A DNA stretch of 64,000 nt from DATFVA01 sp963815785 (lineage in GTDB: Bacteria; Bacteroidota; Ignavibacteria; Ignavibacteriales; Ignavibacteriaceae), in the NCBI GenBank assembly GCA_963815785.1, contig CAWFHZ010000005.1:124001-188000 (forward strand). Reading direction: 5' to 3'. Shown here piece after piece: positions 8,642-19,633 of this stretch. The notes below the pieces were generated by a model. That model was not told the origin of the DNA. It saw only the letters and a list, made by a program, of their open reading frames with translations, and made no database searches. Each line of letters opens with the position of its first letter. The first letter of the stretch is position 1. The translations under genes and the position numbers were made by a program.

Positions 8642-11554
8642 TTATTTCATCAGAATCATCTTTTTTGCTGTGGTGTAAAGAGTATTCCCGGAAATAGTTT
8701 CTGCAATCATTTGATAGATATATATTCCAGATGCAAAATTACCCGCATTGAAATTGATAATATGTTCTCCTGCAGATACCCGCCCGTTAACCAGTTCCTT
8801 TACTCTTTCACCAAGTATATTGTAAATAAATATCTTTACATTACTTTCATTCGGAAGACTGAAATTTATTTTTGTTGATGGATTGAATGGATTAGGATAA
8901 TTCTGTGAGAGTTCAAACTTTTCAGGAATTTCTGTTGATCTTCTGTTTGTTTTAATTCCAGTGGGAACATTGAATCCTCCAAGATTATATAACACAAACA
9001 ACGAATCTAAAGGCCCAAATGATCTTGAAACCATTGCAATATCAGTACTCCCATCTTCATCGAAATCTGCTGCTACTACACCGAAAGGCTGTCCGCTGGC
9101 AAATGGTAGAAAACAATTTCGTTTCTCTTCAAAATTACCAGAACCGTCATTAAGGAAAACAGTAATGCCAACACTATCCAAAGTATTATTTATTGTAACA
9201 AAATCCAGATCACCATCATTTTCGTAATCAAGCTTCACTAAACCCCGCGATGCAGCAGCCGGAATAGTATCAGCAGCAAATGAAAATCCTCCCTCGTTTT
9301 TAATAAGCACACAATAGTTATCGTCCCATCCGTTTGTAATAAAATCGTTATCTCCATCTCCGTCAAAATCACCTAGCGTTACTGAACTGTTTGTGTAACT
9401 TGCCGAAGGAATACCAGGATATATATTCTGATGTGCCCAGGGATAATTACCCAGACTTGTATCTGAAAGAACAACAATTTCCGGTTGAACATTTGTACTT
9501 CCGAATATCCCGGGAGCTACTACTTCGTCAGTACCGTTTCCATCCAGGTCTCCCGTAGCAAAATCTGTTATTCCGGCATAAATTGTATCGGGATCGTGAG
9601 TGAAAGGTATTTGTACAATTAAATGTTCCAAATTCCTGCCGTTGCTGTTATCCAGGTAACCCAAAAAACTTGAGTTTGGAAGAAAACTATTATCTTCCAT
9701 TAAAAGAATAGTATTAAGATTATCAATGTTTTGATGACCTGAATGAATTGATCGTACTCTGCCCAAGGTTTCTAAAGTAGTTGGATTAGAAAAATTTCCT
9801 GCTCCATCTCCCCAGCGTACTTCAATTTTTGCTTCTTCCCCTGCAATAATTAAATCAAGATTTCCATCATCATCCAGGTCATAGAAATAAACATCAGTGG
9901 GCTGGAAACCAGGGAAGAGAGTGGTGTATTGTGTAAAGGTTCTTGATGCACCATTATTGTGAAATAAGTACACTGCGTTGTTATCATAATCCGGAACAGC
10001 AATTCCCGGAGCAGATGAGTTATCAAATTTACCTTGCGCGATAGAAGTGGCAAATCCCCCCAATCCTGCTCTATATGGATCGCCGAACATATCGAATGGA
10101 AGACGAACTCCTTCAACTGCACCAATGAATGGTTTAACCGAATCACGTATTGCCCCGTAAAAGTCAACCGGAACCTCAGGCAAATGAATACCATTGAGTA
10201 CAGGGTCCTGTGCCTGGCATTCACTTATATGAATTCCGAGCGAATCAAACTCAAAGTTAACATTAGTAAAATTTGAATTCGAATCCAGTCCCGTTGCAAA
10301 ACGATAATCATCAAAGGTCGTATAGTAGATGCCTCCTATACGAGCAAACCATCCCTGGGTTCCTGATTTATAGAATACATTATGATTTGAAAGAAAACCT
10401 GTGGCGCTATTATTCGTCACTAATGTAAGATCATTGTTAAAGGCAAGGACAATATTGTTTAGAAGAGTGCATTGAGAGCCGCTTATATTAAGTGTAGCAC
10501 CGCTGCTTCTTGCATTAATGATAGTATTATGTAGAATCCTTGTATTACGCGTTTCTATATACATCGCCCCATAATCTGCTCCGCCAATAATAATATTGTT
10601 ACTAATTATCAACGAATCCGTTACATTAGTTCCGGATATAAAAAGCTGACCTGACCAGAAATTACCCGAGATATAGTTTGATTTAATAATTCCTATCGAA
10701 GGTGATTCTACCTGTATCGCATTACGGCCGTATGAACTGGTAACAAAGTTCCTCTGTATAAATACGTAGGCTAAATTAGTTATTATTGCTCCACCATTTA
10801 CGGCTCCGGTATTTGATGATACCGGGAAAAGACTTTCGAATCTGTTATTATTTACAATTACAGTATCCCCTGTTCCGGGGTTGTGAATAAAATTTACTGC
10901 CAGATTTAAATTACTAAATTGACTATTAGTTACTGAGGCAGTTGAAACGGTATTACCATTAATCCCCGTAGCTGTTCCGAATTCGCCGTTGCTGCCCTGA
11001 GTAAAATATGGTGTCCCAATAAACCTGCAGCCATCTATGATAATATCTTTAATTGGCGGGTGTTGAAAATAAGGTTCTATATAAATGAGATTGCTGGCTG
11101 GTGTATCCATGGAATCAGCATCTCTAAAAGAAAGATTTTTGAAAGAGATATAATCTGTCTGAATTTCTACAAGATATTTCATGTAGTAAATAGAACTTGA
11201 ATCGAAATCAGCTTGCAAAATCACATTATCAACATTTCCTCCCGAAGAAATGTCAGATTGAAAAGTAATCTTGTTAACTTCAGAAGCCCCCACAATTGAA
11301 GAGTTTATCCACAACAATGTGGTTGCACCGCCATCTTTCATATAAGTACCGGGACGGATGTTAAAATCTACAGGACCAGTAACTCCATTTGACATTGCAG
11401 CATCTGCTGCATCTTGTAATGTTACAAAATCAGGTGAGTTACCGCCAACTGTGTAGTTACCGCTCATTGGCTGTGAATAACTTAATCCACAGAAAATTAT
11501 TACTGAATAAATAGCATAAAATCCAATAAATAATTTGTTTAGTACCTTCATCAT
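8642..11554 (-). CDS. T9SS cargo: right-handed beta-helix plus FG-GAP/VCBS repeats
   Basis: A 970-aa exported protein. The signal peptide spans about residues 1-28 and ends SYSQ. Residues about 40-470 show parallel beta-helix repeats with serial asparagine ladders (NNIIIGGADYGAMYIETRN, NTIINARSSGATLNIS). Residues about 500-870 contain FG-GAP/VCBS calcium-binding loops such as DLDDDGNLDLIIAG, DLDGNGTDEVVAPG, DFDGDGDNDFITNG and DFDEDGSTDIAMVS. The T9SS tail (QNYPNPFNPSTKINFSLP to KKMILMK) closes the protein. The architecture suggests a surface-exposed polysaccharide-binding or integrin-like protein; catalytic activity is not evident. A terminator follows the stop. Confidence 0.9.
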   Translation of the reverse strand: MMKVLNKLFIGFYAIYSVIIFCGLSYSQPMSGNYTVGGNSPDFVTLQDAADAAMSNGVTGPVDFNIRPGTYMKDGGATTLLWINSSIVGASEVNKITFQSDISSGGNVDNVILQADFDSSSIYYMKYLVEIQTDYISFKNLSFRDADSMDTPASNLIYIEPYFQHPPIKDIIIDGCRFIGTPYFTQGSNGEFGTATGINGNTVSTASVTNSQFSNLNLAVNFIHNPGTGDTVIVNNNRFESLFPVSSNTGAVNGGAIITNLAYVFIQRNFVTSSYGRNAIQVESPSIGIIKSNYISGNFWSGQLFISGTNVTDSLIISNNIIIGGADYGAMYIETRNTRILHNTIINARSSGATLNISGSQCTLLNNIVLAFNNDLTLVTNNSATGFLSNHNVFYKSGTQGWFARIGGIYYTTFDDYRFATGLDSNSNFTNVNFEFDSLGIHISECQAQDPVLNGIHLPEVPVDFYGAIRDSVKPFIGAVEGVRLPFDMFGDPYRAGLGGFATSIAQGKFDNSSAPGIAVPDYDNNAVYLFHNNGASRTFTQYTTLFPGFQPTDVYFYDLDDDGNLDLIIAGEEAKIEVRWGDGAGNFSNPTTLETLGRVRSIHSGHQNIDNLNTILLMEDNSFLPNSSFLGYLDNSNGRNLEHLIVQIPFTHDPDTIYAGITDFATGDLDGNGTDEVVAPGIFGSTNVQPEIVVLSDTSLGNYPWAHQNIYPGIPSASYTNSSVTLGDFDGDGDNDFITNGWDDNYCVLIKNEGGFSFAADTIPAAASRGLVKLDYENDGDLDFVTINNTLDSVGITVFLNDGSGNFEEKRNCFLPFASGQPFGVVAADFDEDGSTDIAMVSRSFGPLDSLFVLYNLGGFNVPTGIKTNRRSTEIPEKFELSQNYPNPFNPSTKINFSLPNESNVKIFIYNILGERVKELVNGRVSAGEHIINFNAGNFASGIYIYQMIAETISGNTLYTTAKKMILMK

Positions 11555-11727
11555 TCAATTCTCCAAATAGTTTATTGTTATTAATTAATTTTGAGCAGCT
11601 TCGACAGAGAGTGAATTTTTAATTTAAGATTAAAAATTAATTTAGATGAGACAACTGCATAAAGATGCAGGGTATTTTTATGTATGATGGTTGATGGAAG
11701 ATGGATGATGGAAGAGGATTGAGATTC

Positions 11728-12357
11728 CTATATTTCTCCCTTAAGTGATTTGCTGATAACCTCGGCTTTGGAATTAACATGAAGTTTGCGGTAGATATTC
11801 CTGATGTGAAAGCGAACAGTATCAATAGAGATTCCTATTTTGTCTGCAACAAGTTTGTAGCTTAATCCGTCAACTAATGCATTTACGATTTCATTTTCTT
11901 TTTGAGTTAACCCGGATTTATATCCCTTCGGTTTGGTTGGATTGAAATACTCAATTACTTTTCTTGCAATTTCGGGAGACATTGGTGAGCCCCCGCTGTC
12001 CAATACTTCAATAGATTTTTTTATTTCTTCAAGTGGAGTATTTTTTAATAAATAACCGGAAGCCCCTGCGCATAGAGAATTAAATATCCTGTTCGAATCA
12101 TTATAGACTGTTAACATTATGATATTTATATCAGGATATTCTTTTCTTAATATTTTTATTCCATTAATTCCTGACATCCCGGGTAATCCTATATCAACTA
12201 ATGCGACATCAACAGGACCTTCTTTGGCCAGCTTTGGAAGAAAATTTTCAAAGCTATTTTCCGCAAGGTCGCATATGAAATTATCCTGTGCATTCAAATA
12301 TTTCTGAATACCTTCACGAATAAGATCATCATCTTCAACAATACCTATTCTTATCAT
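11728..12357 (-). CDS. NarL/LuxR-type response regulator
   Basis: A 209-aa two-component output protein. The receiver domain (residues 1-120) has the acidic pocket EDDD at 8-11, the phosphoacceptor D55 in VALVDIGLPGM, a T in MLTVYND and the late K of LLKNTPLEE. The C-terminal HTH (about 145-205) is LuxR-type: LTQKENEIVNALVDGLSYK, then IGISIDTVRFHIRNIYRKL. The partner sensor kinase gene ends 53 bases upstream on the same strand, so the two form a sensor/regulator operon with the kinase first. Its target genes are unknown, but the surrounding secretome genes are candidates. Confidence 0.95.
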   Translation of the reverse strand: MIRIGIVEDDDLIREGIQKYLNAQDNFICDLAENSFENFLPKLAKEGPVDVALVDIGLPGMSGINGIKILRKEYPDINIIMLTVYNDSNRIFNSLCAGASGYLLKNTPLEEIKKSIEVLDSGGSPMSPEIARKVIEYFNPTKPKGYKSGLTQKENEIVNALVDGLSYKLVADKIGISIDTVRFHIRNIYRKLHVNSKAEVISKSLKGEI

Positions 12358-12410
12358 GTTTAATCTTAAGTTATTTAAAATCTTTTTAAACTACATAAAG
12401 ATGCAGGTAT

Positions 12411-15400
12411 TTAAAGCTCATTCCCTGTGAAAATTACTTTATATCCATTCTCATTTATGAATTTTATCTTTCCGCCTATTCTTTCTGCTCTCATCTGCAT
12501 ATTTCTCAACCCGTGACCTGTTAATTTCTGAGGTAAGAATAGTGTTTCAGGATCATCAATAATCATTATGAATTTTCCTGCTTCATTTTTCATTTCAACT
12601 TTTATATGATCCGAAGTTGAATATTTTGATGAGTTATTTATTGCTTCCTTAAATATTAAATATATATTCTGTCTTACATCAACTTTAAGTTTTTTCTGAA
12701 GGTTTAAATTATATGTTTCAAAAATAATTCTTATGTTCCTGGAAGAAAAAAGTGAGAATGCAAAATCCTTCATACGGTTAATTAAATTTTCAACTGAATC
12801 ATTCCTTGAATCTATAGACCACACAACATCGCTCATCGAGGTTATTATTTCTCGACTCATTGATCCGATTCTTTGCGTCGCGGACTTTCTTTCATCGGGA
12901 TCATCTTTTGTTCCAAGCAATTCGCTCTCCAGCGAAATCCTTGTTAATGCAGATCCAATGTCATCATGAAGATCTGAGGCAATTTTTATCCTCAGCCTTT
13001 CCATCTCTATTATTCTTTTTAACCTGATTCTGTACAGGTAATAAAGTAAACTTGCAATTGTCATAATTATGAAACTTCTGAACCACCAGGTTTCCCAGTA
13101 TGGAGGTGTTATCAAAATTGCTAACTGAGTATCATTTTCATTCCATATTCCATCGCTGTTTGTTGCCTTAACGTGAAAAACATATTCACCGGGATCAAGA
13201 TTTGTATAGGTTGCAAATCGTCTCGTCCCGCTTTTTATCCAGTCTTTATCAAATCCTTCCATCTTATATGAATACTGGTTCATTTCAGGTGCATTATAAT
13301 CAAGTGAAGCGAATTGAAAAGAGAAAACATTTTCATCATAAGAAAGAATAATTTTTTTAGTACTGCCGATTGATTTTTCTAAAACTGAGCCCGGATTAAC
13401 AGAAACCGGTTCATTAAATATCTGAAACTCAGTTAAAACTACAGGCGGATTGTAATCTGAATGAGAAATACTGTCCGGATAAAAAACATTTAATCCATTA
13501 ATATTTCCGATAAATATTTCCCCGTCAGTTGTTTTACAGGATGAGTTTGGATTAAATTCATTGCTCTTAAGTCCATCATAAGTTGTGTAATTTTGAAGTA
13601 TGCCAGCTGAAGGGCTAAACTCAATCAACCCGTTATTAGTGGTAATCCATAAATGACCTTCCCGATCTTCTTCAATACTATTAATTGTATTTGTAATAAA
13701 ATTCTGCTGAAGTAAATATTTTTCAATTTTTACTTCAGGCTTAGTACCCGCCAAAGTTTTATTATTAATAATAAATTTATTCAAGCCGTTCGCAGTGCCA
13801 ATCCATAGAATTGTTTCATCATTAATTTTATTGAATTGATATTCATGAATTGAGAGTATATTATTATTGCAAAGCCCGTTATTATTAAGAGAATCACTGA
13901 ACCATTTGTAAAATGTTCCGCCCCCGGATGAATCAAATAAGTTTAATCCTCCGCCGTAAGTTCCTATCCATATTCTGTCTTTACTGTCCTGAAATAACAA
14001 CCAGACATCATTATAGCTCAGGCTTTTCGGATCATCAGCCGAGTGGTACCATCTTTTAATGTTTCCTGTTTTAGTATCCAGCATATTGATACCTACACCC
14101 CAAAAGCCCAGCCATATTTTTCCCGTTTTATCCTGTAATACTGAGCGGACATATGAATTACCAATATCTTTTTTATCAGACCAGTTACCTCGCCAGCGTT
14201 TAATTTTATTTGATTTTAAATCGAGATGTTCAAGGCCATTTCCATAAGTTCCAATCCACAAATCGTTTTGATTTCCTTTAGCCAGCGACCAGATATTTTG
14301 TCTCATAAAAAAATCAATCCTGTTCAGATTAATTTTGCCGAAAGAATCCGTTAATGAAAATAACCGGAAGAAGTACCAATCCATATAGTCTTATCATTTG
14401 TCTGCGTAACAGCCTGTACATCGGTTATTCCTAAACTGCCGGGATCAATTGATTCATATTTTTTATTTGACTGAATACTGAATTTATCTTTTTGAATTGA
14501 ATAATAATCAATCCCTTTTTGGCCGGCAATCCATATTACACCAGATCTATCTTTGATAACAACATTTATAAGATTATTACTAATACTGTTTTGATCCGCT
14601 GGTTTATTTACACTTCTATAGTATTGAAGTTTATTTGTTAAATCTTGTAAAACAACATTTTTTTTATCTGATTCGATATTGTTTAATACTAATCCGGTCG
14701 GGAATTTTAACTTTAACAATCCTTCGTACGTACCCACCCAAAAAACTTTTTGGTTTCCGGAATTATCTTCACAAATTGAACTGATACTTCTGCTAAGCTG
14801 ATCGGGATTTTTTTTATCAGGAATGATCTGTGTGAAAATTTTTTTATCCGTATTTACCAGAGTCAATCCGTTAAAAGTTCCTATCCAAATATGATCAGGA
14901 TCTGATGGAGATTGAAAAATTCTCCAAACAATATTGTTACTTAAAGAATTGTTGTCATTCAAATTATGATAGAAACATTTAAAAGGATATTTATTTGAAT
15001 TCTTATTAAACAGGCATAAACCATTATAGGTCCCCACCCATATATTGCCCTTTAAATCTTCATAAACTGAAGTCACATATTTATTACTTAACGAGGATGA
15101 ATTTTCAGGGTCATTCTGCCAGTTAATTACTGAACCTGTCTTTAGATCATACATATACAAGCCTCCATTATATGTCCCAATCCACAGGAGATCTGCTTTA
15201 TCCCGATAAATACAGGTTATACTATTTCCGCTGATAGTTTTATCACCGTTTAATTCATAATGTGTAAATATCTCTGTTTCGGGATTAAAACGATTTAAAA
15301 TTCCATCCTGTGTTCCAACCCAGATATTACCATCCGCATCCTCAAATAAAGACCAAATATCATTACCGGAAAGTGAAGAAGAATCACCAGGGATGTGACG

Positions 15401-15628
15401 AAATATTTTAAAATTATACCCATCAAATCGATTTAGTCCATCCTGCGTACCAAACCAAAGGAAACCGATGTGATCTTCTATCATACAATTCACAACACTT
15501 TGCGATAACCCGTTTTCTACTGTTAAATGTTTAAATCTTGTTTGTTGAGGTAAGATTATATTCATTGTCGTCAGCAAAAAAAACAAGCTAAGTTTCAAAG
15601 TATTTGTTTTACATATCAAGGAGTTCAT
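12411..15628 (-). CDS. Two-component propeller sensor histidine kinase, one frameshift
   Basis: A membrane sensor of about 1072 aa once a break at about 14356-14361 is corrected (one T missing from a T run). The order is: signal peptide; a long periplasmic double beta-propeller built from Reg_prop blades (FLWFGTQDGLNRFDGYNF, NIWVGTYNGLCLF, RIWIGTYGGGLNLFD); a Y_Y_Y domain (YSYKMEGFDKDWI, YVFHVKATNSDG); a transmembrane helix (FIIMTIASLLYYLYRIRLK); a HisKA_3 dimerisation helix with the phosphoacceptor in SDLHDDIGSALTR; and an HATPase with an N-box (FKEAINNSSKYS) and HGLRNMQMRAERIGG. It presumably phosphorylates the NarL-type regulator encoded 53 bases downstream. Kinases with this architecture in gut Bacteroides often sense polysaccharide fragments; the ligand here is unknown. 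Confidence 0.9.
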
Positions 15629-15793
15629 AAGAGGAATTATAATGATTGAATTTTGTTTTAAAATAAAAACCTGAAATCACAGCAGATTAACGAACAAAAA
15701 ATATTGGGATGTATTCGGAAAATAGTTTTTTATTCTTCAGCAGTCAATAACAAGTTTAGGAAAGATAATAGAATGGATATTTCTAAAGGACTA

Positions 15794-15821
15794 AAGGGAA
15801 ACAACAAAAGCTGTTTCCCTT
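15794..15821 (-). terminator. Possible terminator after the Kelch protein gene
   Basis: AAGGGAAAC (15794-15802) pairs perfectly with GTTTCCCTT (15813-15821) around a 10-base loop, 9 bases past the stop codon at 15831. The following minus-strand sequence is only moderately T-rich. Confidence 0.6.
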
Positions 15822-15830
15822 GCAGGATAA

Positions 15831-17254
15831 TTATTTTAGAAGAACTAATTTCTTTACGGCGGTAATATCGCCCGCTTGTATTCTGTAAAAGTAAATCCCG
15901 CTTGAATAATTTACTGCATTCCACTCAACAGAATAATTACCCGGGTTCATTTCCTTTGAAACAAGAGCGGTTATTTTTTCTCCAAGAGAGTTATAGATTT
16001 CGAGGTTTACGAAAGATTCTTTCGGGATTGAAAAAGAAATTTTGGTGGATGGGTTAAAAGGGTTTGGATAATTCTGTGAAAGAGAAAAAGTACCTGGCAT
16101 ATTATTACTGATATGATTTACGCCGGTTGTGGCAACAGTGTCGGTCAAAACCCAGGTTTGTTTTGTAATTGTTGGTCCAGTTGTAATGCCGCCGGCCAAT
16201 ACCATAACAACAACCTGGCTCCCGCTCCTATTAAGATTTGAATAATTAACTCCTGCCGATGTCGCCATCCAGGGAATGGGGGTCGGATCCTCGGCTTCAT
16301 ATTCATCAGTATCAGGATGATAACTAAAAACATCATTAATAGGACTGAATCCTGTCGTTATGCTTCCGCCGGCAAAATAGATTTCATTATTGGGATATGT
16401 AGCTCCGTAATGAGCATACAAACCGAATTGGTAATTGGTTTTAAGTGTCCAGTTGATTTGTGACTTGTCGTTTGTATTTATCTCTCCTTTAAGTGTTGTA
16501 TTCCATAGATCAGTTTCGCTTTGCAGTCCGCCCACCACATATAAACTATATTTCTGTGCTGCATTATCGAAATACAGACTATGACCAAAGCTGGCAGTAC
16601 CTTTAGGCATTTCAGTTGCAGGTCTGAAGTTCTGTTGCTGTAAGTTGTAAACCCAAACCTTATTCAACCAGGTTTCACTTCTGGATTGAGTATATTCAAT
16701 TCCGCCAATAATATATATCAAAGAATCTTCAAAACTTTCTGCACCATGGAAAAATACTGTCTGGGGAATATCCGGTAATTGTGTCCACGTATTTGTGTTT
16801 ATATCATACTCAAAAAAAGAATTTAATGCAGGTGATGGAAATGGTGCTGAGAAACCCCCCATTGTATAGATTTTATTACCAATTCTTGCTGCAGCGTTTG
16901 TTCTCATCGGGACCGGAAGCGGAGCAATGTAACTCCATTGGTTTGTGTTTACATTATACTTCAGGCAGCTTGTTGTTGCATCACCGGAACCGGAAGTATC
17001 TCCCCCAATCACATATAACCACATTGTATCATTTCTTGTATATGTAACCGAGCCGCTGTAATACCGCGGATACGGCATATCTGCACCCCGCATCCAATTG
17101 GCAGCAAGGGGATTATCAACATCTGGATTCATTTCAATAGTGAAACCGTCTTTACTATAAATTTCTTCCAATGTGGTTGGAACTATTTGAGCATATATAA
17201 TGGAACAGAATAAAACTGAAAAAATTATAGCAGATGTAATTTTAAAATCTTCAT
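15831..17254 (-). CDS. T9SS cargo with Kelch-type propeller; frameshift in signal peptide
   Basis: An exported protein of about 474 aa. Kelch blades with paired glycines follow one another (LYVIGGDTSGSG, KIYTMGGFSAPF, LIYIIGGIEYTQS, LYVVGGLQSET, EIYFAGGSITTG), then the T9SS tail (QNYPNPFNPSTKISFSIP to KKLVLLK). The open frame only extends back to an ATG at 17171, but the same frame runs further upstream through a perfect signal peptide core (ITSAIIFSVLFCSIIYAQ). The matching ATG at 17254, with AAAGGA 5 bases upstream, is out of frame by one base: a T appears lost in the TTTTAAAA stretch at about 17240-17249. I therefore place the start at 17254. The gene begins 9 bases after the stop of the upstream BNR gene, so the two form an operon. 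Confidence 0.85.
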
Positions 17255-17263
17255 GGTATTCCT

Positions 17264-18624
17264 TTATTTCATTAATATCATTTTTTTGCTTTCGGAAAAT
17301 GAATCTGTCTGTAATCTATAGAGATATATTCCCGCTTGAGTAATCTTTTGCATTCCAATCAAATTTGTAATTTCCTGTAACAAGATTTTCTGAAACGAGA
17401 GTTGAAACATTTTCCCCTATTGAATTATAATATTTCAAGCGTAACAAAAGATTTTTTGGGAATTGAAAATGAAATTGTTGTGGATGGATTAAAGGGATTC
17501 GGATAATTCTGATAAAGTTTAAAATCAATCGAATTTATTTTTCTATCTTCTATTTCTGTTGCAACAGAATATTCCTTCTTATAAATTTTTGCGCCGCCGG
17601 AAATATTTTCAAATGTTCCTGCATAAACTGTTGTTGCTCCCCTCTGTATTCCATTGGAAGCAAAAACAGAAACAACCGGATCAGCGGGTAATCCCTCGTT
17701 ATCATAAGCCCAGTTAACCCCATCAACAGAAGTAATTACTCCGGCAGATGAGGTATCACCCAAAACAGAATTTTTCCTTAATCTATCAACTCTTGATGCT
17801 AACAACATCCAGTTACTCACATTGCAGATTACTAAAATTTTATAGATGACACTTACATAAACTACCACAAAAGTTGCAAGAGGATTTATTGCTGCACTAT
17901 AAATTAGTCCTCTTTGAGATCCGCCAAATACTCTTTTTGCCAGACCGCCTCCTCCATTCAAAGATGAGGTTTGAGTTAATGGAGTTGTTAAACAGTTAAC
18001 CGTATCTCCCGGATTTATTCCCTGTACCAGTTTCCAGTTCAGTAAGGATTTTGAATACAAACCAGTAGCTGAAGCCGCCAATACATTTCCGTCAGAAGAA
18101 TTTTCAACATCCCAAACCCAGGATTCCCCGACAGGAAAAGAAGCATCATATCCCCAGCTTAAACCACTGTCATACGATACCATTACTCCATATCTTGCAC
18201 CGGCATACATTATTCCGCCGCCGGCATCATTTATTGAAAAATAATGCTCATTTGCATTAGTCGGAATGTACACCGGATCCCAAGTTGAACCGTTGTCAAC
18301 TGAACGATAAATTCCTTCATTAGCATTCGGATAATCCCATATACTTGCAAACAAAGTACCATCTGAGGTAATTTCTATGGTTCTTGCAATATAACACGGA
18401 AAAACTTTTTCCCAAGTTGCTCCGCCATCTGTAGAACGGCTTACTCCGCCAATATCAGCTGGATAATTAAAACTTCCTGTTGTGGCAAACAAATCACCAT
18501 TCGAGTTTACAACTAAACCTGTAAATCCGCTACCGTCAGGATGTGACGGAAGCTGCTGCCAGCTACTTTGAGCAATCATTACTGATGAACTGAAAAGAAA
18601 AATGTATAGTAGAAGTTTTTTCAT
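17264..18624 (-). CDS. T9SS cargo with BNR/Ycf48-like propeller; two frameshifts in the tail
   Basis: An exported protein of about 452 aa. Signal peptide 1-18 (hydrophobic, ending MIAQ). Propeller blades carry Asp-box-like motifs: VSRSTDGGATWEK, IYRSVDNGSTWDP, MVSYDSGLSWGYD, ITSVDGVNWAYD. The T9SS tail starts in the main frame (QNYPNPFNPSTTISFSIP) but is shifted at about 17428-17434 and again at about 17329-17331, each by one surplus base. Reading through both gives the complete tail (YNSIGENVSTLV, SSGIYLYRLQ, KKMILMK) and a stop at 17264. Without correction the protein would lose the end of its sorting signal. It is the first gene of a pair with the Kelch protein. Confidence 0.83.
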
Positions 18625-18668
18625 CTTTATAATCCTTTTATTAATTGATTTGTTTTGAAATGATTACG

Positions 18669-19460
18669 TTATTTAAGCAGCAATAATTTTTTAGTTGAAG
18701 AAAAATTATCAGTCGTAATTTTGTAGAAATAAACTCCGCTTGAAAATTCTGAAGCATTCCATTTAACAGAATGATTCCCCGGATTTATTTCCTTTGATAA
18801 AAGAGTTGCAACCTTTTCACCAAGTGTATTATATATTTCGAGAGTGACTAAAGTTGGATGAGGAATAGAAAAATTTATTGTTGTTACCGGATTAAAAGGG
18901 TTCGGGTAATTCTGATAAAGCCGGAATTCAGCTGGGTTATTAGTTAATGCTCTTACATTTGTTGTCTGATCCTTTTCCAGACTTATAATCCCGTTTGCCG
19001 TTCCGCCTCCCCCGGTAAAATAAACCAGATAGTACAACACAATATTATTAATTGTATATGTTCCATTCATGGTTGTACTATCAATCGCAGGATTAGGAAC
19101 ATCCGGCAATCTTCCATTAATAAATCCTGCGGCATCACCGGAAAAATACATCGGTCCGTAAGTAGGGGAATTGCCTGTTATACTAAACCCGTTTTCATCA
19201 AAATTGCCCGTCATAGTTACAGGATCGGGATCAGAACCACCAAATACATTTCCATCCAGATCAAGTGTCATCGATAAAGTATTATTTGCTTCATCTACAC
19301 CAATATCTAAAAATGCAGAATCGGTTGACGAAAATGTAATATTATACCAGGTTCCTCTCCAGAAACCTTCCAATGGAGATGGATCGAAAGTCTGGGAATA
19401 AGTTGAACTGAATGAGAAGACTATTAATAGTAATATGCCCGCAGTAGATGTTTTTAACAT
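18669..19460 (-). CDS. T9SS cargo, small beta-rich domain of unknown family
   Basis: A 263-aa exported protein. The signal peptide ends at about residue 22 (FSSTYSQ). The mature part (about 23-165) is short, beta-rich and glycine/aspartate-rich, opening LEGFWRGTWYNITF, which recalls lipocalin-like or calycin small-molecule-binding domains, but the match is only impressionistic. The rest is a T9SS tail (QNYPNPFNPVTTINFSIP to KKLLLLK). It lies 44 bases upstream of the BNR gene on the same strand and may be co-transcribed with the BNR-Kelch pair. No catalytic residues can be named. Confidence 0.85.
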   Translation of the reverse strand: MLKTSTAGILLLIVFSFSSTYSQTFDPSPLEGFWRGTWYNITFSSTDSAFLDIGVDEANNTLSMTLDLDGNVFGGSDPDPVTMTGNFDENGFSITGNSPTYGPMYFSGDAAGFINGRLPDVPNPAIDSTTMNGTYTINNIVLYYLVYFTGGGGTANGIISLEKDQTTNVRALTNNPAEFRLYQNYPNPFNPVTTINFSIPHPTLVTLEIYNTLGEKVATLLSKEINPGNHSVKWNASEFSSGVYFYKITTDNFSSTKKLLLLK

Positions 19461-19576
19461 CGCTGACTCCTTTGTAATTTTGGTTTTGTTTTGCTCTGTT
19501 CTGAATAGTTAGAATTTTCGGTAAAAACTTTCACTCAATAGAAAATTTTTAGGAGAATGGGAGCTTATGATTTGAA

Positions 19577-19612
19577 AAAGAAAAGCCCTGCAATTTACAG
19601 GACTTTTCTTTT
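19577..19612 (-). terminator. Rho-independent terminator after the DUF4397 gene
   Basis: On the minus strand AAAAGTCCTG pairs with CAGGGCTTTT (one G-T pair) around a 7-base loop, followed by CTTTT. It lies about 20 bases beyond the corrected stop codon at 19634. Confidence 0.8.
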
Positions 19613-19633
19613 GTGGAGAGCTATATGTTATTG

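Noticed and set aside
9850..10224. Long antisense open frame inside the beta-helix/VCBS gene
   Set aside because: It lies wholly within a clear coding gene, has no family-like sequence, and follows from its codon use.
11614..11638. AT-only hairpin after the response regulator
   Set aside because: The stem consists only of A-T pairs in an AT-rich spacer, so it is likely chance.
15831..17171. Kelch gene starting at the ATG at 17171
   Set aside because: The frame continues upstream through a complete signal peptide, and the only good ribosome-binding site precedes the ATG at 17254.
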